Positions 1 through 15,000 of a stretch of 64,000 bases of DNA are shown here, piece after piece. The stretch comes from Trachythela sp. YZ-2020. Lineage: Eukaryota > Cnidaria > Anthozoa > Malacalcyonacea > Clavulariidae. Position 1 is the stretch's first letter, and each line of letters opens with the position of its first letter. Where the stretch lies: the NCBI GenBank assembly GCA_016169945.1, contig JADLSH010000395.1:3584501-3648500 (forward strand), given 5' to 3'. A program made the translations under genes and the position numbers. The notes under the pieces are model-generated. The model searched no databases, was not told the DNA's origin, and worked only from the letters and a program-made list of their open reading frames with translations.

Positions 1-35
1 TCTTTATTCAACCGCTGTTAGATAAAGATCAGAAA
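1..35 (+). CDS. ADAM exon: prodomain (partial, cut by window edge)
   Basis: Reads FIQPLLDKDQK from base 3 and ends at a GTAAGT donor at 36, phase 0. The F-I-x-P-L motif is typical of ADAM prodomains. The next exon starts in phase 0, so they join cleanly. Confidence 0.6.
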
Positions 36-3000
36 GTAAGTCAATGTGATAAATTTACTCTATATTTGACCTGGAAAAATATTGATCATTTATAATCCGT
101 TTAGAGCGTGGCTCACATCATCTATAGTCCTCATGATATTATGGGAGATAAATTAAAATGTGGTAAGTTAGAGATGTATACTGTATATTAAATAAGAATA
201 ACACTTTAGTCAACATGATATACAGTGCAATACCGTACTATAGCTTACAATACCATACTACAATATACTGTAACAATACGACACTATACTTATAACATAC
301 AGCAGCATGTCATACATTACGATACTACACCACACAACTACTATATACATCTACAAAATAAAACCATACGATATACAGTACCATACTAATGATACTATTA
401 CCAAACAAGATCAATATATCGGAATACTATTTACGGTGCTCGCCAAGTGCTTACAACAATTTATACTCACATTTATTTTCAGGTCATGATGGAAACCAAA
501 CAAAAAATAGCGACTACGACATTTTGAATCAATTTCCTATAAGTGAACACCACAGAGTAAGATATAAATTTCTATGAATTACAGTAACTTCAATTCTGAG
601 CTTCAATTCAGAATTTCTGTACATTAATTTAAATATGTTGTCTGGTTATAATTTTGTGTCAGTCGCATGTGAGGAAGTCAGTTCCAGTTTGAATTTACCA
701 AGCACAGCAGTTTTACTCCGCTTTCAATCCTTTCATCCTAACAGTTTAGGAATGGTAAAACTTCTAGTATAAAGTATCTAGTATAAAATTAATGAAGTTA
801 GTACGATAAATATGGAAAATTTGCGGAGAAAAACGTATACAATTGTCAAATTTCCAGGCTCGTCGTGATGTCCGGACCGAAACTAAATATGTCGAACTGA
901 TCTTGGTAAATGACTATAGCCAGGTATGAATTAACCCGTTTCTGCCTTTGTCAATTTTTGGTTGACATGAAATACGACTTGTATGATTATCTTAATAGTA
1001 TCCATACTATACAGGTAACAACCACATCTTACATAGAGTGATTTCTTACTCTTAAATCTACTAATTATCTCAATTTATCTTTAACGCTTACCCTAACACT
1101 CCTCTTAATCTATTCGTAATTAACCTGATGCTAACCCTAATCCTTACGCTTAGCTTAACTCCAATCTTAGCTCTTATCCTCACCCCAACCTAACCCAATC
1201 TCCATATAATAAGATATCTTCTTTTCAGTTCCTTCGTTACGGATGCGATATAGGCCAAACCAAACTCAGAGCTATCAGCATAGCTAATGTTGTTGACTCG
1301 GTGAGTTGTCCTCAGTTTAAGCTGTATTTGAACATGCAGTATGCAGATTGTGATTAAGTCATCAGAGTTAGAAAATGATTTTAATTATTTTCGTTATATG
1401 TAGTCTAACTTGCATTGATGGCTGGTTAATGGAATGAGAACAGATTTAGTTTTGAAATTAATTAACCACTATATCTGCAGTCCAGCCAAACGCTCACTGG
1501 AACCACCTATTTTCAACAAAACTACTCTGATCAACAAATCTATTGTACGTATGTACCATTATAAATGAGTGGGAATACGCTCATATTTTTAGATATACAA
1601 AGTGCACAATATCCGTATTACATTGGTAATGGTTGAAACGTGGACAAATAGAAATTTGATACCAGTAGTCGGCGATTCCACTACAACACTGTATAATTTT
1701 AGAGGTTACAAAAACGATGTCTTGGATGCTAATGCAGAAACAATGGATCACGATAATGCTCATTTAATATCGTATGTGATTTTACGTTATCGTATATAAT
1801 TAACAGATTAACAGGCCAGTGTTTAGCTAAAGAGAGAGGGATAGATCACCATGCTTGCGGTCAGTGAGTCTAAAGCTTCCTTGACGATTTTATTTGTTAG
1901 TGTGTACGGCAAACAATTTTTCGACCAATTTATCAAAAGCTGGTATGACTAGCTTTTAAACAAGGCTCCTTGTCAAGGAAAACTTGTCACTTTTTCGCCT
2001 TTAACAAACGAGCAAATAAAACTTGTCAAGGAAAACCTTCCCGTCTTTGCGGGGCTTAAGTCTTGACGGACTGTGAAAGTAGTTCCATATTGTACTTTGA
2101 ACTAGTTAAATTGACTTTATTTTTACTAGATATCTCAAGCAGTTATGTCTAAACTCTCTAGAAGTCCAATAAAGGCCATCTCTCATTTGTCCTGTGTTCA
2201 TACAGGAGGAACTTGAGTATCTGGAGAAAACCTGCCGTAGAGTCAAACTGGAAAAACTATTCTGACACTCGTGACTACAAAGGCTGGTTCAGACGATCCG
2301 ATTGTCGGATACAATTCTCTACTTGACGCATGTGATTCACTGGATTTGCCACTCACAGAGATTGAAGGCATGTGCCCTAAGCACTGTACGTGCCACATAT
2401 AACATTCCTTTTCTACGCCTTACAGACAAAACCGTTATGACCGAAATGTGCTTGGAGTTGCATTTCTTAGAAGAATCTGTGATCCGGACTGGTCTGTTGG
2501 TATTGTTTCGGTGAGTGAAGAATGCTTTGTTGACTGTTATGTAAACAAACAAATAAATCATTTGAAACATGTTGCCCGACTTTTCACTACTAGAGGCAGA
2601 TCATCCATCTGACGGATTATGTCAAACAAGACGGATTATCCAGATGAACTAGCTAGAATATTGCGATATATACTGGCAATGGTCCTGTAGAAAACCATAT
2701 CTTAATTGGTTTTATTGCAAAAATCCGTTAACCGTCTATTGCCGGTTTTATACATGCACATAGACGGATCATCCGTCAAAAGGCACTACCAAGTTCGACC
2801 AGACGAATCATCCGCCTCTACTATAAATCACGTCACTGTTAAAAGAAAATACAATGCTTTTATTTCTATCAGGATAGTAGATCTAATTTGGCATACACCG
2901 GTGCTATCATGGCGCATGAAATGGGACATAACTTTGGTCTTTACCACGATGATGGTATGATATATATTTTCTTCTTTGACGCACAGTCATTCAAATATAC

Positions 3001-6000
3001 TGACCAATCGATCATGATCATCACCACCAAAATGTATAACCACCATCATTTCAAATTGTTCTAATGCTGTAACGATCACTAATACCACCATCATTCCTAT
3101 CAGTATCACTCAACCAATGCTCACCAATCTCGCAATTAGAACCACACTCTAAAAAATAGGTGTGTAGATATTACACACCTTCCTTGTCGCCAAATTCGCA
3201 CACCTTTTACCGTGTATTTTTACACACCTAAAGGTGTGTATTTGCAGGGAAAAGGTGTGTAATTATACACACCTATTTGCTACAAAAGGTGTGTATAATT
3301 ACAGACTTTAAGGTGTGTAACCTAACCCCCTTTTTCTCCTTTTGATGTTGCCTATACATGCTCCGCTGTGGAAAACCATTCTTGCTTTGTTCTAAGATTT
3401 TCAAAAACATGTTGGATACAATTTTTGTGAGATGAGCATTGCGCATGCGCAGTAAGGCATTAACCGAGTGCTCATTGAGCGCAAGGAAGCATGTGCTCAT
3501 AAAAGTACCGTGCTGCTCAATATCAAGTCATTTCTGGACAGACAGTGCTAGCGGAATGAGCTGCAAATTTTGCGGAAAACAATTTAGCCGTGGTTACAAT
3601 CTACGTAGACACGAAATGGAATACTGTCCACTACGCGAACAAGAGAGAGATATGTCAGAAACAGAAAGTCAGATAATGGATTCCGAAGACGATGTTTCGA
3701 GCCTTATAAACAACGGTCTTGATGAGCAATCTGCTACCGACAAAGCTTACACCAATATTCTGCCTGAACTCCAGAAGGAACTTGAAAATATTTATATGCA
3801 ACGTCTCCTGTGGATGAAACAACTAAAGAAAGATCCCGTACATAGAAAAATAATGCAGACAAAGGATGCGCTTGTGGAAAGCGATGACTTTGATCCAGAA
3901 GAAGCTTTAGAAGCAGCTATTGATAAGAGGAAATTTCTTATAAAAAGACTTTTAAAGGATTACGATTTTGATGAGGAAGATGATGACGCAGAAAGCGATG
4001 ATTAAACTCGGTCAAACGGTTTAATGCGGTTCGAGCTTTTGTTAAAGAAACCATGGCTAACGAACAATAAAGCCAAAACTATAAAACGACAATGGAGAAG
4101 CATGGCTTTCTTATTAGAAGAAACATTTAAATTGTTGTGTGTAATTTAAATAAAATCAAACACAAAACTCTCTGCTGTTATTTATTTCTCTCTACTGTGA
4201 AGACGTAACGTCAAGTACAAGTTTATTATATAAAAAATAAATAAATTACAAAACACGTGATAAACACGAACAAACTACATAGTTTACAGGTTTAACTTGT
4301 TTGCAAAATCATAAATATATTTCTCTATACGGTATGATGGCCCGTTTGACCTTTCCTGCCCGTTTGGCCTGTGTTTGGCCTTTTTTGCCTGCCTTTGGCC
4401 TTTCTTGCCTGACTTTTGGCCTGTTAGGCCTGACTTTTGGCCTGTTTCGTCTTTGATATAAACCAAAATTCAGGTGAAAACATGTCATTTGCATCTGTTC
4501 TTCAACATGGCTAAGCGAGTTTTTCGTGACTGTCCTGTTCCCGATTGCGGTGCAAAATACCTTGTAAGATTGGCGAACCATCTCGTGGACGTGCATTTAC
4601 TAGATATTAACCAAAGAAGAAAGTACCTCCAAGAAGCCAAACTACAGCCGAAAGTAAAAATTGTTGTATACAAAGTTATAAAGTTAAAGTTACAAAGTTA
4701 TAACAGCAAGACATTTTCTTTACATTGGCTTACATTGGCTTACAAGAGAAATATGTTGCCACCTCTGATTTTGAATTTACCGCCAAAAATTTGAGAATTT
4801 TAGAGTTTTGCCTATTGAATTACTATAATAGCAAAAAATGCAGAATTTCAAGTTCACTTTTAACAAAAATAAACTATGCCAATAGAACGTTCACCAAAAA
4901 GTATACATAAGACAATTAAATGGCTAATGCGATTTTTCAAGCCCGTTTTGAGTTAAAGAAGGTTAAAGTTGGCAAATAGTAACTGAATGCATTAATTAGT
5001 GCTGAATAGCATTAATTAGTGCATTTTCTGCATTTTTGAGCGTCAACAACTCAAAATACGGTATGAAAAACGTACAACTCGTTTAAATGTCTTATATATA
5101 CTTTTTTGTGAACTTTCTAATGATATAGTTTATTTTTGTAAAACGTCAATATGAAATTTTGAATTTTTTGCTGTTATAGTAATTCAATAGGAAAAATTTC
5201 TTAATTCTCAAATTTTTGGCTGTAAATTCAAAATCAGAGATGGCAACATATATAGTCTTGTTCGCCAATGCATAAGCTTTAAGAAAATGCCTGTTGGCAA
5301 CTTGTAACAAACAATGCCATCAAACACTTTTTCTGGGCACATTTTTAAGAGTTGGCCGGCCGTCTAAAGCAAATGAAGACAATTTATCGCAGCAGCAGGA
5401 CATGATGTATGTACAGCCAAGGTCCAAGAGAACTATAATGAACCATAAAGCTATTCTGCTGGATATGCCCCTGTGTACAGGAGTTCAGTAAAAATATGAA
5501 ACGTAACTTACACAAGTTGAATTGTGCGGCTACTCATGCCCAAGTTATGGCATTATATTGTATTATAAGAATAGGTAATAGATAATTAATCAAATTACTA
5601 ACAAAGCGCGGACGCTTGATAAATATTATATGACTATATTGATTAAATTTAATAATTCATTAATTCACACCAACGAACATAATTATGAAAGATAAACTGT
5701 CTTGATCAGCTTCCACTCAAAAATTTTCATTATGATACTAGCGACACCACTCAAGTCTGTAAATCCTGTCCCTAATAATTTTATCACCTTAGAGGTTAGC
5801 ACTGACAGCACTGTGTACGTAATTTCTAAAAACTGAAGGCAGTATGACATGAACTCTCATGCGCAGTACGTACTCAATGTAACTGAAAGTCTTATACAAG
5901 GTGGTCATTAGTATGTGTGTACATATTTTGTTTACTGAATTGTGTTGCCATTCAACTTATTGGAACAGCACACGTAATTTTTCAGTGACTTTTCGATTTA

Positions 6001-9000
6001 GAATTGGGGGGGGTGAGAGGTCGGTCTGAATTTATGAGTCGGTCTCATTTCGAAACTTCACACCCCCCAGCCAAAATCGATATGTACGCCCCTTGGGGGA
6101 GCAACACCACCCCAATAATCTCTCAAAGCATTTGGATGATGGAATTTGGATTTATAACCACGAAAGCCTTGATAGACTATAATTTAAGTAAATTTGAAGC
6201 CAAAATGCTTTTGAGACGTCACATTTGCAGCAACAACGGGTTAGCAACCTACGTTTGTACCTCCAATATTTTGTGAAGTGTCTGCCACAGCTGACTAACG
6301 GTCTAACATAATTTAATTATTATATAGCAAGTGTCAAAGTTCAATTTTCCTGTTTGCCGATTGGACAAAACCATATCACGTGCCGGTCCACAAAACGTGA
6401 TGTTCGACAACCGGTCAACAATGAAACAATTGTTGACCGGTCAACAATAAAACCGGAAGTGAGGCGCGAGCTGCTCGCATCTGCCGGTCGGTTGCAAGTC
6501 GTTCAGAAGAAGATATTAATCTATTATTAAGAGATAAAGACGGAATACCAGGTGAATTATTGAGACTTTGACACTTGCTATATAATAAAACACTTATTTA
6601 CTGAGACCTCGGGAAAAAAGCGTGTTTTGTGGCCCCGAGACCGCCGTTGTTGCCCGAGGCGAACACAAAACACGCTGTTTCCCTCGGTCTCAGTAAATAA
6701 GTGATAATTGGTAGACATACATGGTTGCTAAAGTTAACCCATTAATTGGAAGTACCCTACCACTGAAGAGTAAAATCATCTGGCGTTCGACAGGGTAAAA
6801 TGCTAATCAGATAATGTAGGGTGCATTGCAAGCTAATGCGTTAATATAGTACATAGCCAAATTCACATTTTGGCCAATGCAGCAAAGTATGTTAACCTAT
6901 GTTGGATCCATCCCAACTAACTAATGTTGAGCCATATGAAGTATTTTAACTTGAATTATTATATAGCAAGTGTCAAAGTTCAATTTTCCTGTTTGCCGAT
7001 TGGACAAAACCGTATCACGTGCCGGTCCACAAAACGTCATGTTCACTGCATGCTTGCAACCGGTCCACAATGAAACAATTATTGACCGGTCAATGATAAT
7101 ACCGGAAGTGAGGCGCGAGGTGTTCGCGTCTACCGTCGGTTTGCAAGTCGTTCAGAAGAAGATAATAATCTATTATTAAGCGATAAAGACGGAATACGAA
7201 GTGAATTATCGAGACTTTTACACTTGCTACATAATAAAACACTTATTTACTGAGACCTCGGGAAAAGACCCCGTTGTTGCCTTCGGCTTCGCCTCGGCCA
7301 CAAAACACGCTGTTTCCCTCGGTCTCGGTGAATAAGTGATAATTAAACATTGCACAAACAATATCTGGACAGTGTCTGGCTTGTACAGGATGCCGTCATT
7401 ATCTAACTACCTAGTAAATTTGGTATTACTTACAATACATATTTTCCTTGGTTATAATTCTCCCAAGATCTGGCTAACACCTAAAACAAGAATAATTATT
7501 ATTTAGGGACTATTTAGTGGGATTATAACAGGGATTGTTTCGTGAAAGATATATGTTTCCACATAAACGAGGCCTTGTTACTACATTCCGTTGTTGGGGT
7601 AAATTTAAGACACAGAATTGGTAGAAAACTATAGCGAAATCCTGAGAGAGACATTGCAACATTCAGACACTTCACCATTACTAGATTTGAGAAATGAACT
7701 AACCAAACACGATCGAGATAACATTCGTAATTAAGAAGAGGGTTCTCTAAAGTTTTATACCTTCTGACACCCCTGATGACATTAGTACAGTTTTCTTGTT
7801 CACATTCCAGAATTTACTTTTAGAAATGGAACAACGTTCAATGTCCCACAGTAAATAATGCACAAAGCAGCTAGAATTTTACTATGTCGGTTGTCTTGAA
7901 AGCAAGCTAGATTATATGCTTTGTCTCAGTGGCGAAGCTAGACATTAGAAACTGGTGATGCTATATACAAATTAATATATTTTTATATTATTCAAACCTT
8001 TAGAAATGTATTGTCTTTAGCCTTAAGGCTCTTTTCCACTCATCGCAAAACCAACTCGCAAACTCGCTGCGAGTTCTTGCATGTAATTAAAATAAACTGT
8101 CGAGCATTGTGATTGGATGAAAGTACTCGCAGCGAGCTTGCGAGTTGGTTTTTGCGATGAGTGGAAAAGAGCCCTAAGTGCACATTTATTTGAATAGCAA
8201 GACCAGTTGCCATGGCTAGGTTTGCCGTGGAGACAATTTGAGTTATTATAGTTAGAGTGGGAGACTGCCTGAACAATCACCAGGAAATATTTCAGATTTT
8301 GTGTTATATATAAAGCTCTTAAATACATAGATAGTCGTTGAAATGCTCTTCTGAAATATGTCGAGGAATAAAATGCTACACAAAAACATGAAATCGGAAA
8401 TAGACCGCAGAAAACTTGAGCATACCGATACATCCCCGCGATATATGTCAATATATTCGTAGAAATATTATAGTATACACATGGTTTATGATGGGATTTA
8501 TTGTATAAGGTCATTATCTCATGTTATTAAGGTGGCTCCCTGCTGAGTTTTTAAACAGGGAAGTTCTCTGGGACTGCGAGAAGGGGACAGAAGGAGGGGG
8601 GGTGTAAGATTGGCCAAGGTGTGTATGGTTGAAAGGTGTGTAATTAGCAAAGCGTGTATTTGCCAAAAAGGTGTGTATAAACACACATATTTTGTAAATA
8701 GAAGGTATGTAAAGCAAAGGTGTGTAATTGCATAAATACAAGGTGTGGACTCGTACACACCTAAGGTGTGTAATTTTGTAAACAAGGTGTGTATAAATAT
8801 ACACCTTGTCATCAATATTGGAAAAGATGTGTAATTATACCCATCTTTTTTCCAAAAGATGTGTATTTATACACACCTTAGGTGTGTATAATTACACGCT
8901 AGTTTTTAGAGAGCAAATAATCAAACATCAACGTCACTGTGACCATTATACTCATTACATTAGGTAATAATAATAATCATATGTTATTATAACGATTTGA

Positions 9001-12000
9001 GCACCGAGAAATATTTTGAAAAACGAGATGCTAACCGAATTATTTAAACTACTTTAATGAACGATTTCGCATGTATGATATTGCTTCTCAAACAAACATT
9101 ATTTAATGAAAGATTTAACGTGACACTCGATTATTGCGTGGTATCAAGACAACGATAGTCGATATGTTTTATTTTTTTGTTTTATTTAGCTTCGCCAACT
9201 AGGGCAGGGTCATCACAACAGCATAAGCCAATTACTGTGGGCCCTTTTACCCAACCCACCTTGTCAACTTTCCCTGTGGGAGGAAACCGGAGTACCCGGA
9301 GAAAACCCACGACTTTCGGCAGAGCGTTGACTTTACTCTTTTCATTTGAGGAGTGGGTTCGAGTCGTATTGAGAAAGTTCTCACTGAGACTTGAACCCGC
9401 GACCTTATAGAGGTGAAAGGCAAGTGCGCTAACCACTTCGCCACCGAAGCCCGGGTGCTCGGCTTCACGATACGGTGAAGTCTCTTCAGCAACAGCTATA
9501 TACATATACTAAATTTGTTTTTCGTTTTACCAAGGTTGTTCATCATGTCCATCTGATTCGTGTTTGATGAACTCTGTTATAAAGTGACTTATTTATCATT
9601 GTAATAGCTAAACTTGGCGCCAGTTCAACGTCGTCCGCAATAGAGATGTATATAGAAAGCAGTTGTTGTTTGAAAAATAGGCAGAGGATTCGATTTCCAG
9701 TCTTCAGAAGAGTTTGCAGAAAGAGACAGATAAACACACTGTTTTGAAGCTTCACTATAACAGCAGCGTGTTTATTATTACATCTTTCGTCTAAATTCCT
9801 CACTTCCTGACAAGGGCCAAAGTGACAATATAACAGCGGTTTCCCATATTTTACCATTAGTTTTTAGGGTATACAAAGTAACATTCAATCCCTTTTTCAG
9901 TCTGTAACAAAGTCTGATTGGCTGATTACGAGGTCCGTATATCATATATACACACGACCTCAGCGGTTTTCGCGCCCAAAATAAACATAGAAGTGAATAT
10001 AATAAACTACCCGTAAAGTTGAACAACCTACCCTAACGATGGTAAGAATAAGAAAATAGACATAGTCTCTAAGACTTCGTGCCAATCTCGGAATCTCTCG
10101 GACGTATACTCTACATAATTATGTTTTTGTTCTAAATGCTCATGCATATAATAATTATTTATATCATAGGCAGCCCAGCAAATATACTGTTATCCACTTA
10201 TCCTCGTGAATGCCCCTGCAGTCAGCTCCATGATCAGCGCATGTGAAAAGGCTGCTTTCAGTTTCAAATTGATCTTACTGTACATTGCAGTATTCTCCCG
10301 GTACTCCGGTTTCTCACGCAGTAACACTGGACCAGTTAACAAGTAGGCAGTTGTTGTCGAGTTATGTACAAACTGCAAGTAAAATTGAAAGCATGCATGC
10401 ATGAGTGTTTAAATTATATCCTTCGACCAGGGCGCTTATATGATTTTATATATGTATATATATATATATATATATAGTCAAATCTGCAGACATGCATGTT
10501 TCGCCGTTCAACGGCTCGTCAGTGCAGCTTGTAACGCAGTCTAGATGCGAGTGACTTCGTATTTATACACCATACTCTTGCCCTCCCCAAGCGCATGTGG
10601 TACAATACTCAGGCACATGCGCATCCAGACATGCGTGAAGTGTCTTGGGGCCAGAGTGCTCAAACGACCACAAGGGAAGTGAGCTTTTGCATTATAGCTT
10701 ATAATAATAATAGTAGTTATAATAATACTTTCAAACAAAGTATTAATGCACAGCTTGAAGAGTGCTCAACACCTGGTATTGGTAGAGCTTTATAATTGTT
10801 TTGTTTACTTAAAATAAAGTCACTTTATTTTAACAGAGTTTTTCTCGCATTTAGCAGAGAAGTATGAAATAGTTTTCGAGTAACAACGTGAAGAACACTC
10901 GAAGAAATCGACAAACAATGTCTGATAGCGAACAACAAGAAGCAGCAAATGCCGAAGCATCGACTATTCGTGTAATAACAGAAACAAGATGGCTGGTTGC
11001 TATGCAATTTTCTCCCTTTCAATATTTCGGCACGTGATCAAATCGCTTTCCCTGTAATCTGTATATAATGCGAAGGAGTGATTATTTGCTAAAGTTTGTA
11101 AAAGCGTTGTAACCTCCCTTTCCAGTAAATATTTAATATTATATGCTCTTTTGAGACGCCATCATGCCGTGTACATTGGTGTGTGATTATATTTCAAATA
11201 TATTGCATAGTTTCAGTGTAAATCGTCGCCAAATAGATCGACTTCAGGACCCTACTTGTTTGAAATGCGCATAATTACAGGGCCACAAACTACCATCTAA
11301 GGGTACCCACAGTAGTAGAATCAATATTAAATAGAATTGACTTTTGTACATCCCCATGCACAGTTGCATGTAAATTTTGCGCAATTTACAAATATAATTA
11401 TGCAATTTTTACCAATTATTTCGTAAATATTTATAAATTTATGTGTTAAAACTGATTAGTTTGAATATTTGAAAAACCCAAATCAAAAGAAATAATATTC
11501 TGCGTGTTTCTAGCTATATACTAGCCGAGAACAACGTTTAGAACATAGCTGGTTTTACGGCATTATTTTGCAAATATTAATGATATCGGTCGCCATTTTG
11601 TTTAACCTTCTTCCTCAATCTCATATTCGCTTTAAATCAGCTCATGGTCGTCACAACAGCTGCGTTCAAAAAGCCATAAGTGTAACAGACTCCAGTCACA
11701 TTCAGGTAGATGTAATTTTGGACCCTTCCCTCAACCTTCAATTATAGCAGGCTTAACTCAGTGGTAACTTCATCTCGTGCCCATGCCGGCATGCGCATGC
11801 TGCGCTATAAAGGACTATAAAACCTTAATGTTGCTGTCTAAATATATTGCACAAAGCAAAAAGGTATATGAGCATTTATGAAGCAATCAATTTATATTTT
11901 TTATATGTTAACCATATTTCTGGGCAGAATTATATAGTCAAGTCGAAAAGGGTATTAAACTAGATATTTAGAGCTGAAGAGTATAATTCTAGATATGATG

Positions 12001-15000
12001 TGCCATTGTCTTCATTTAAGGAAATTTAAGGAAATTAAATTGTGCAGCTTCAAGTATATCACCAAAGTAAGCAAAAAATAACCAGGTTGGTTATAAATTA
12101 CCAAATTTCAAAATTTGGAAATGTGTTTCATGAATAAACAGAATAATAAATACTTTTAAATAGTGTGTCATTAGGGAGTAGGGACCATATGTTAAATGGT
12201 CAAATATCCTATTATAAAACGATCAAACACATACTGATAATCCAACACAAACTGTTTTATAAAATATCTATTAAAACTGTTGACCATGGAACTGCGTCAA
12301 CTGCATCAGGCCTAAACTCAATAAATCTATATCAAATCTAAACGTTCAAAGCGTTTTCTGTTATTTTTCTGAGATTGGAGTGAATTACCCACGAAATTAA
12401 GTCAAATACGCACATGTTTAGTGCGAGGCTGAGAGGAAAATCTATTTGTTAACATTAAGTAATATGAGTGACGACCTCTCCTACAAGAGCTAATTCTTTG
12501 CATCATTTCTTTTGTTTAAGATACCTATGGTGAAATATACACATCAAAAGCACTTCATTTAAATGTTTTAGTACATAAAATACAACAAAATATTAAACAT
12601 ATTCATTCTAAGAGCAAAAAATTTTTGATTGGATTTTGGGTTTTTGTAGTTATAAAGAAAAACGACGCCATTTTGTATTACACAACGAGACTGCTGGCTA
12701 AAACGAAGCCCGCGTATCCGGGAGAAAATTACATAGCAACCGACCATCGTGTATGTATATACTAGAAACCTGAAAATACGACCTTTCGCACCAGGAGACG
12801 ATCAGATTACTACGGCTAAACCGTGGGACGATTGGTTAGAAGAAATCGAAAGAGAGCTTCGTTATTTCAAAATAAGCGATCCGATCGACAAGAAAGACGC
12901 ACTAATTACTTATGGCGGCAAAGAAATAGCCAGACTTGAGAAAAGCTTGCCTAATCCAGCAGGGGTACTCAATGAATTCGATAAGCTGAAGACAAAACTG
13001 AATGACTATTTCACACCGAAGAAGAACAAACGTGATATACTGATATATTTGTTCCTTAAACTTCGACCAAACCACGCGGTAGTATGCAGATCAAGTAAAT
13101 CGGATACACCAAAAGGCGATCTGGGAAAACCAAGTCACGAGTAAGAGTTCAATCAACAGGTATCCCAAAAGCAAAACCGATCAATCAAGAAAACGTCAGA
13201 AGAAGCAACAGATACAGCAACAGCAACAAAGATGATGAATTTTTCTGTCAAGCTGTAAGACATCTTAAACAAGTGACAATTATAATAAGACGGTGACCAT
13301 ACATATTGAGGATGTCGAAGTCAGAGGCGAACCGGATAGTGGGGCAGAAGTTAATTTGATGGACGAACGCCAGTTCAGAGCACTAGTGAACCGATATGGT
13401 AAAGACCAACCAATGCTACAATCCAGTCAGACAAAACTGAACACTTTGCAAAGCAAGTTGGCTGTGAAAGGAGAGTTCAAAGCGACGGTTAAGAATAAGA
13501 CATGGGACGGTGGCAAGATTTGTCGCAGTCAAGGGCAGGATAAATTCACCTCCACTTATTGGCAAGAATCCCTTGATCAAACTGGGGATGCTGCAGATCA
13601 GAGAGGATGGTTCGTTCACACAGAAGAACAACATGAGAATCGCAGACCCAGCATCGGGAATCAAAACGGTCACAGAGAATAAAGACAACAATCCACAAAT
13701 CGAGGAAATCACTGATCGGTATAATCAAGTGTTCAAGGGCATTGGGAAGATTAGAGACATAAAGAATGACAAGAACTTTTACACCAAATTTACCATGAAG
13801 CCAGAAGCAAATCCAGTTGCTCAAAAGCCAAGACCAGTTCCTTATTATTTATAGAAACCACTGAAGAAATGGCTGGAACAATGTATTGAAGAGGACATAT
13901 TTGAAAAAGTACCAAATGGAGAACCAGTAACATGGTGTTCACCACTTGTAGTACAACCAAAGCCAAGGTTGAGTGGAACGGTTAGGGATCAATTAGAGCC
14001 ACACATGTATGATTAGAGCCAGCATCGACCTAAGGGTACCCAACCAGTTCATGGAGAGACATCGAATAATACAAGGGCCCACCGTCGAAGATTTAATTTA
14101 CAAATTCCACGATTGTTCAGTATTCTCCAAACTTGATATGAGACAAGGCTACCATCAACTCCTACTGGATCCTGAGTCAAGAATGATTGCAATCTCAGCA
14201 CCCCGTGGAGCAACATGAGAGCGAAGAGATTGATCTTCGGGGCGAAATCATCGCAAGACCTGTTTGACGAAGCAATGTACTGCATATTTGGGGACATACG
14301 GGGATGTCTTAGCCAGCGAGATGACATCTTGATCGGTGGAAGAAATACTGAGGAGCACGACAAAGCATTGGAAACCGTGTTGCAGAGAGCAGCTGATTTT
14401 CGAATCACATTCAATCTCGAGAAATGCCAGTTTGGTGATAAAGAAATCGACTTCTTTGGGCACCGATTCACCCACGACGGACTTAAACCAAGCCCAGAAA
14501 AGATCAGAGCGGTCCAGGAAAGCAAAGCTCCTGAGTCAAAGGAGGCGGTTCGAAGCTTTTTTGGTATGACCAGTTAAATGTCGAAGTTCATCCCTCGATA
14601 TTCATCGCTTACTGCACCGCTGAGAGCATTGACCCATAAGGATTTCAAGTTCCAGTGGGGGTTGAAGGGAGAAAACGCATTCAGAAAAGTCAAAGCGAGC
14701 ATCACCAGCGAAAGCACTGTGGCCTTCTTCAATCCAACTAGACCAATAATCGTGAGAGTCGAAGCCAGCTATCACGAGGGACTGTCTGCGGGACTATTCC
14801 AGGAAACCAAGAAGGGACTGTAGCCAGTTCATTTTATCAGCTGCGGCACGATGACGGAAGTAGAGAAACGATATAGTCAGACCGAAAAGGACGCCTTAGC
14901 AGCACACTGGGCCAAGAACAGATTCAGCATCTACCTCCTCGGGGCACCACGGTTCAAGATCTAATTCAACAAGCCACTAATTCCACTGTTTAACAAAGCT

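Noticed and set aside
1085..1200. Interstitial telomere
   Set aside because: CCTAA-like units are too irregular. It may be a decayed array, but there is not enough order to claim it.
3001..3050. Possible Met-turn exon (reads DQSIMIITTK)
   Set aside because: No Cys before IM, no acceptor-donor pair with the required phases, and no C-x-C.
4284..4596. Minus-strand ORFs rich in GQKSGKKGQR / RPKVRPNRPK
   Set aside because: Translation of the TTTGGCCTG minisatellite, opposite to the zinc-finger ORF.
8514..8815. Overlapping minus-strand ORFs of about 97 codons rich in TPL/HTH
   Set aside because: They lie within the GGTGTGTA inverted-repeat cluster and reflect its composition.
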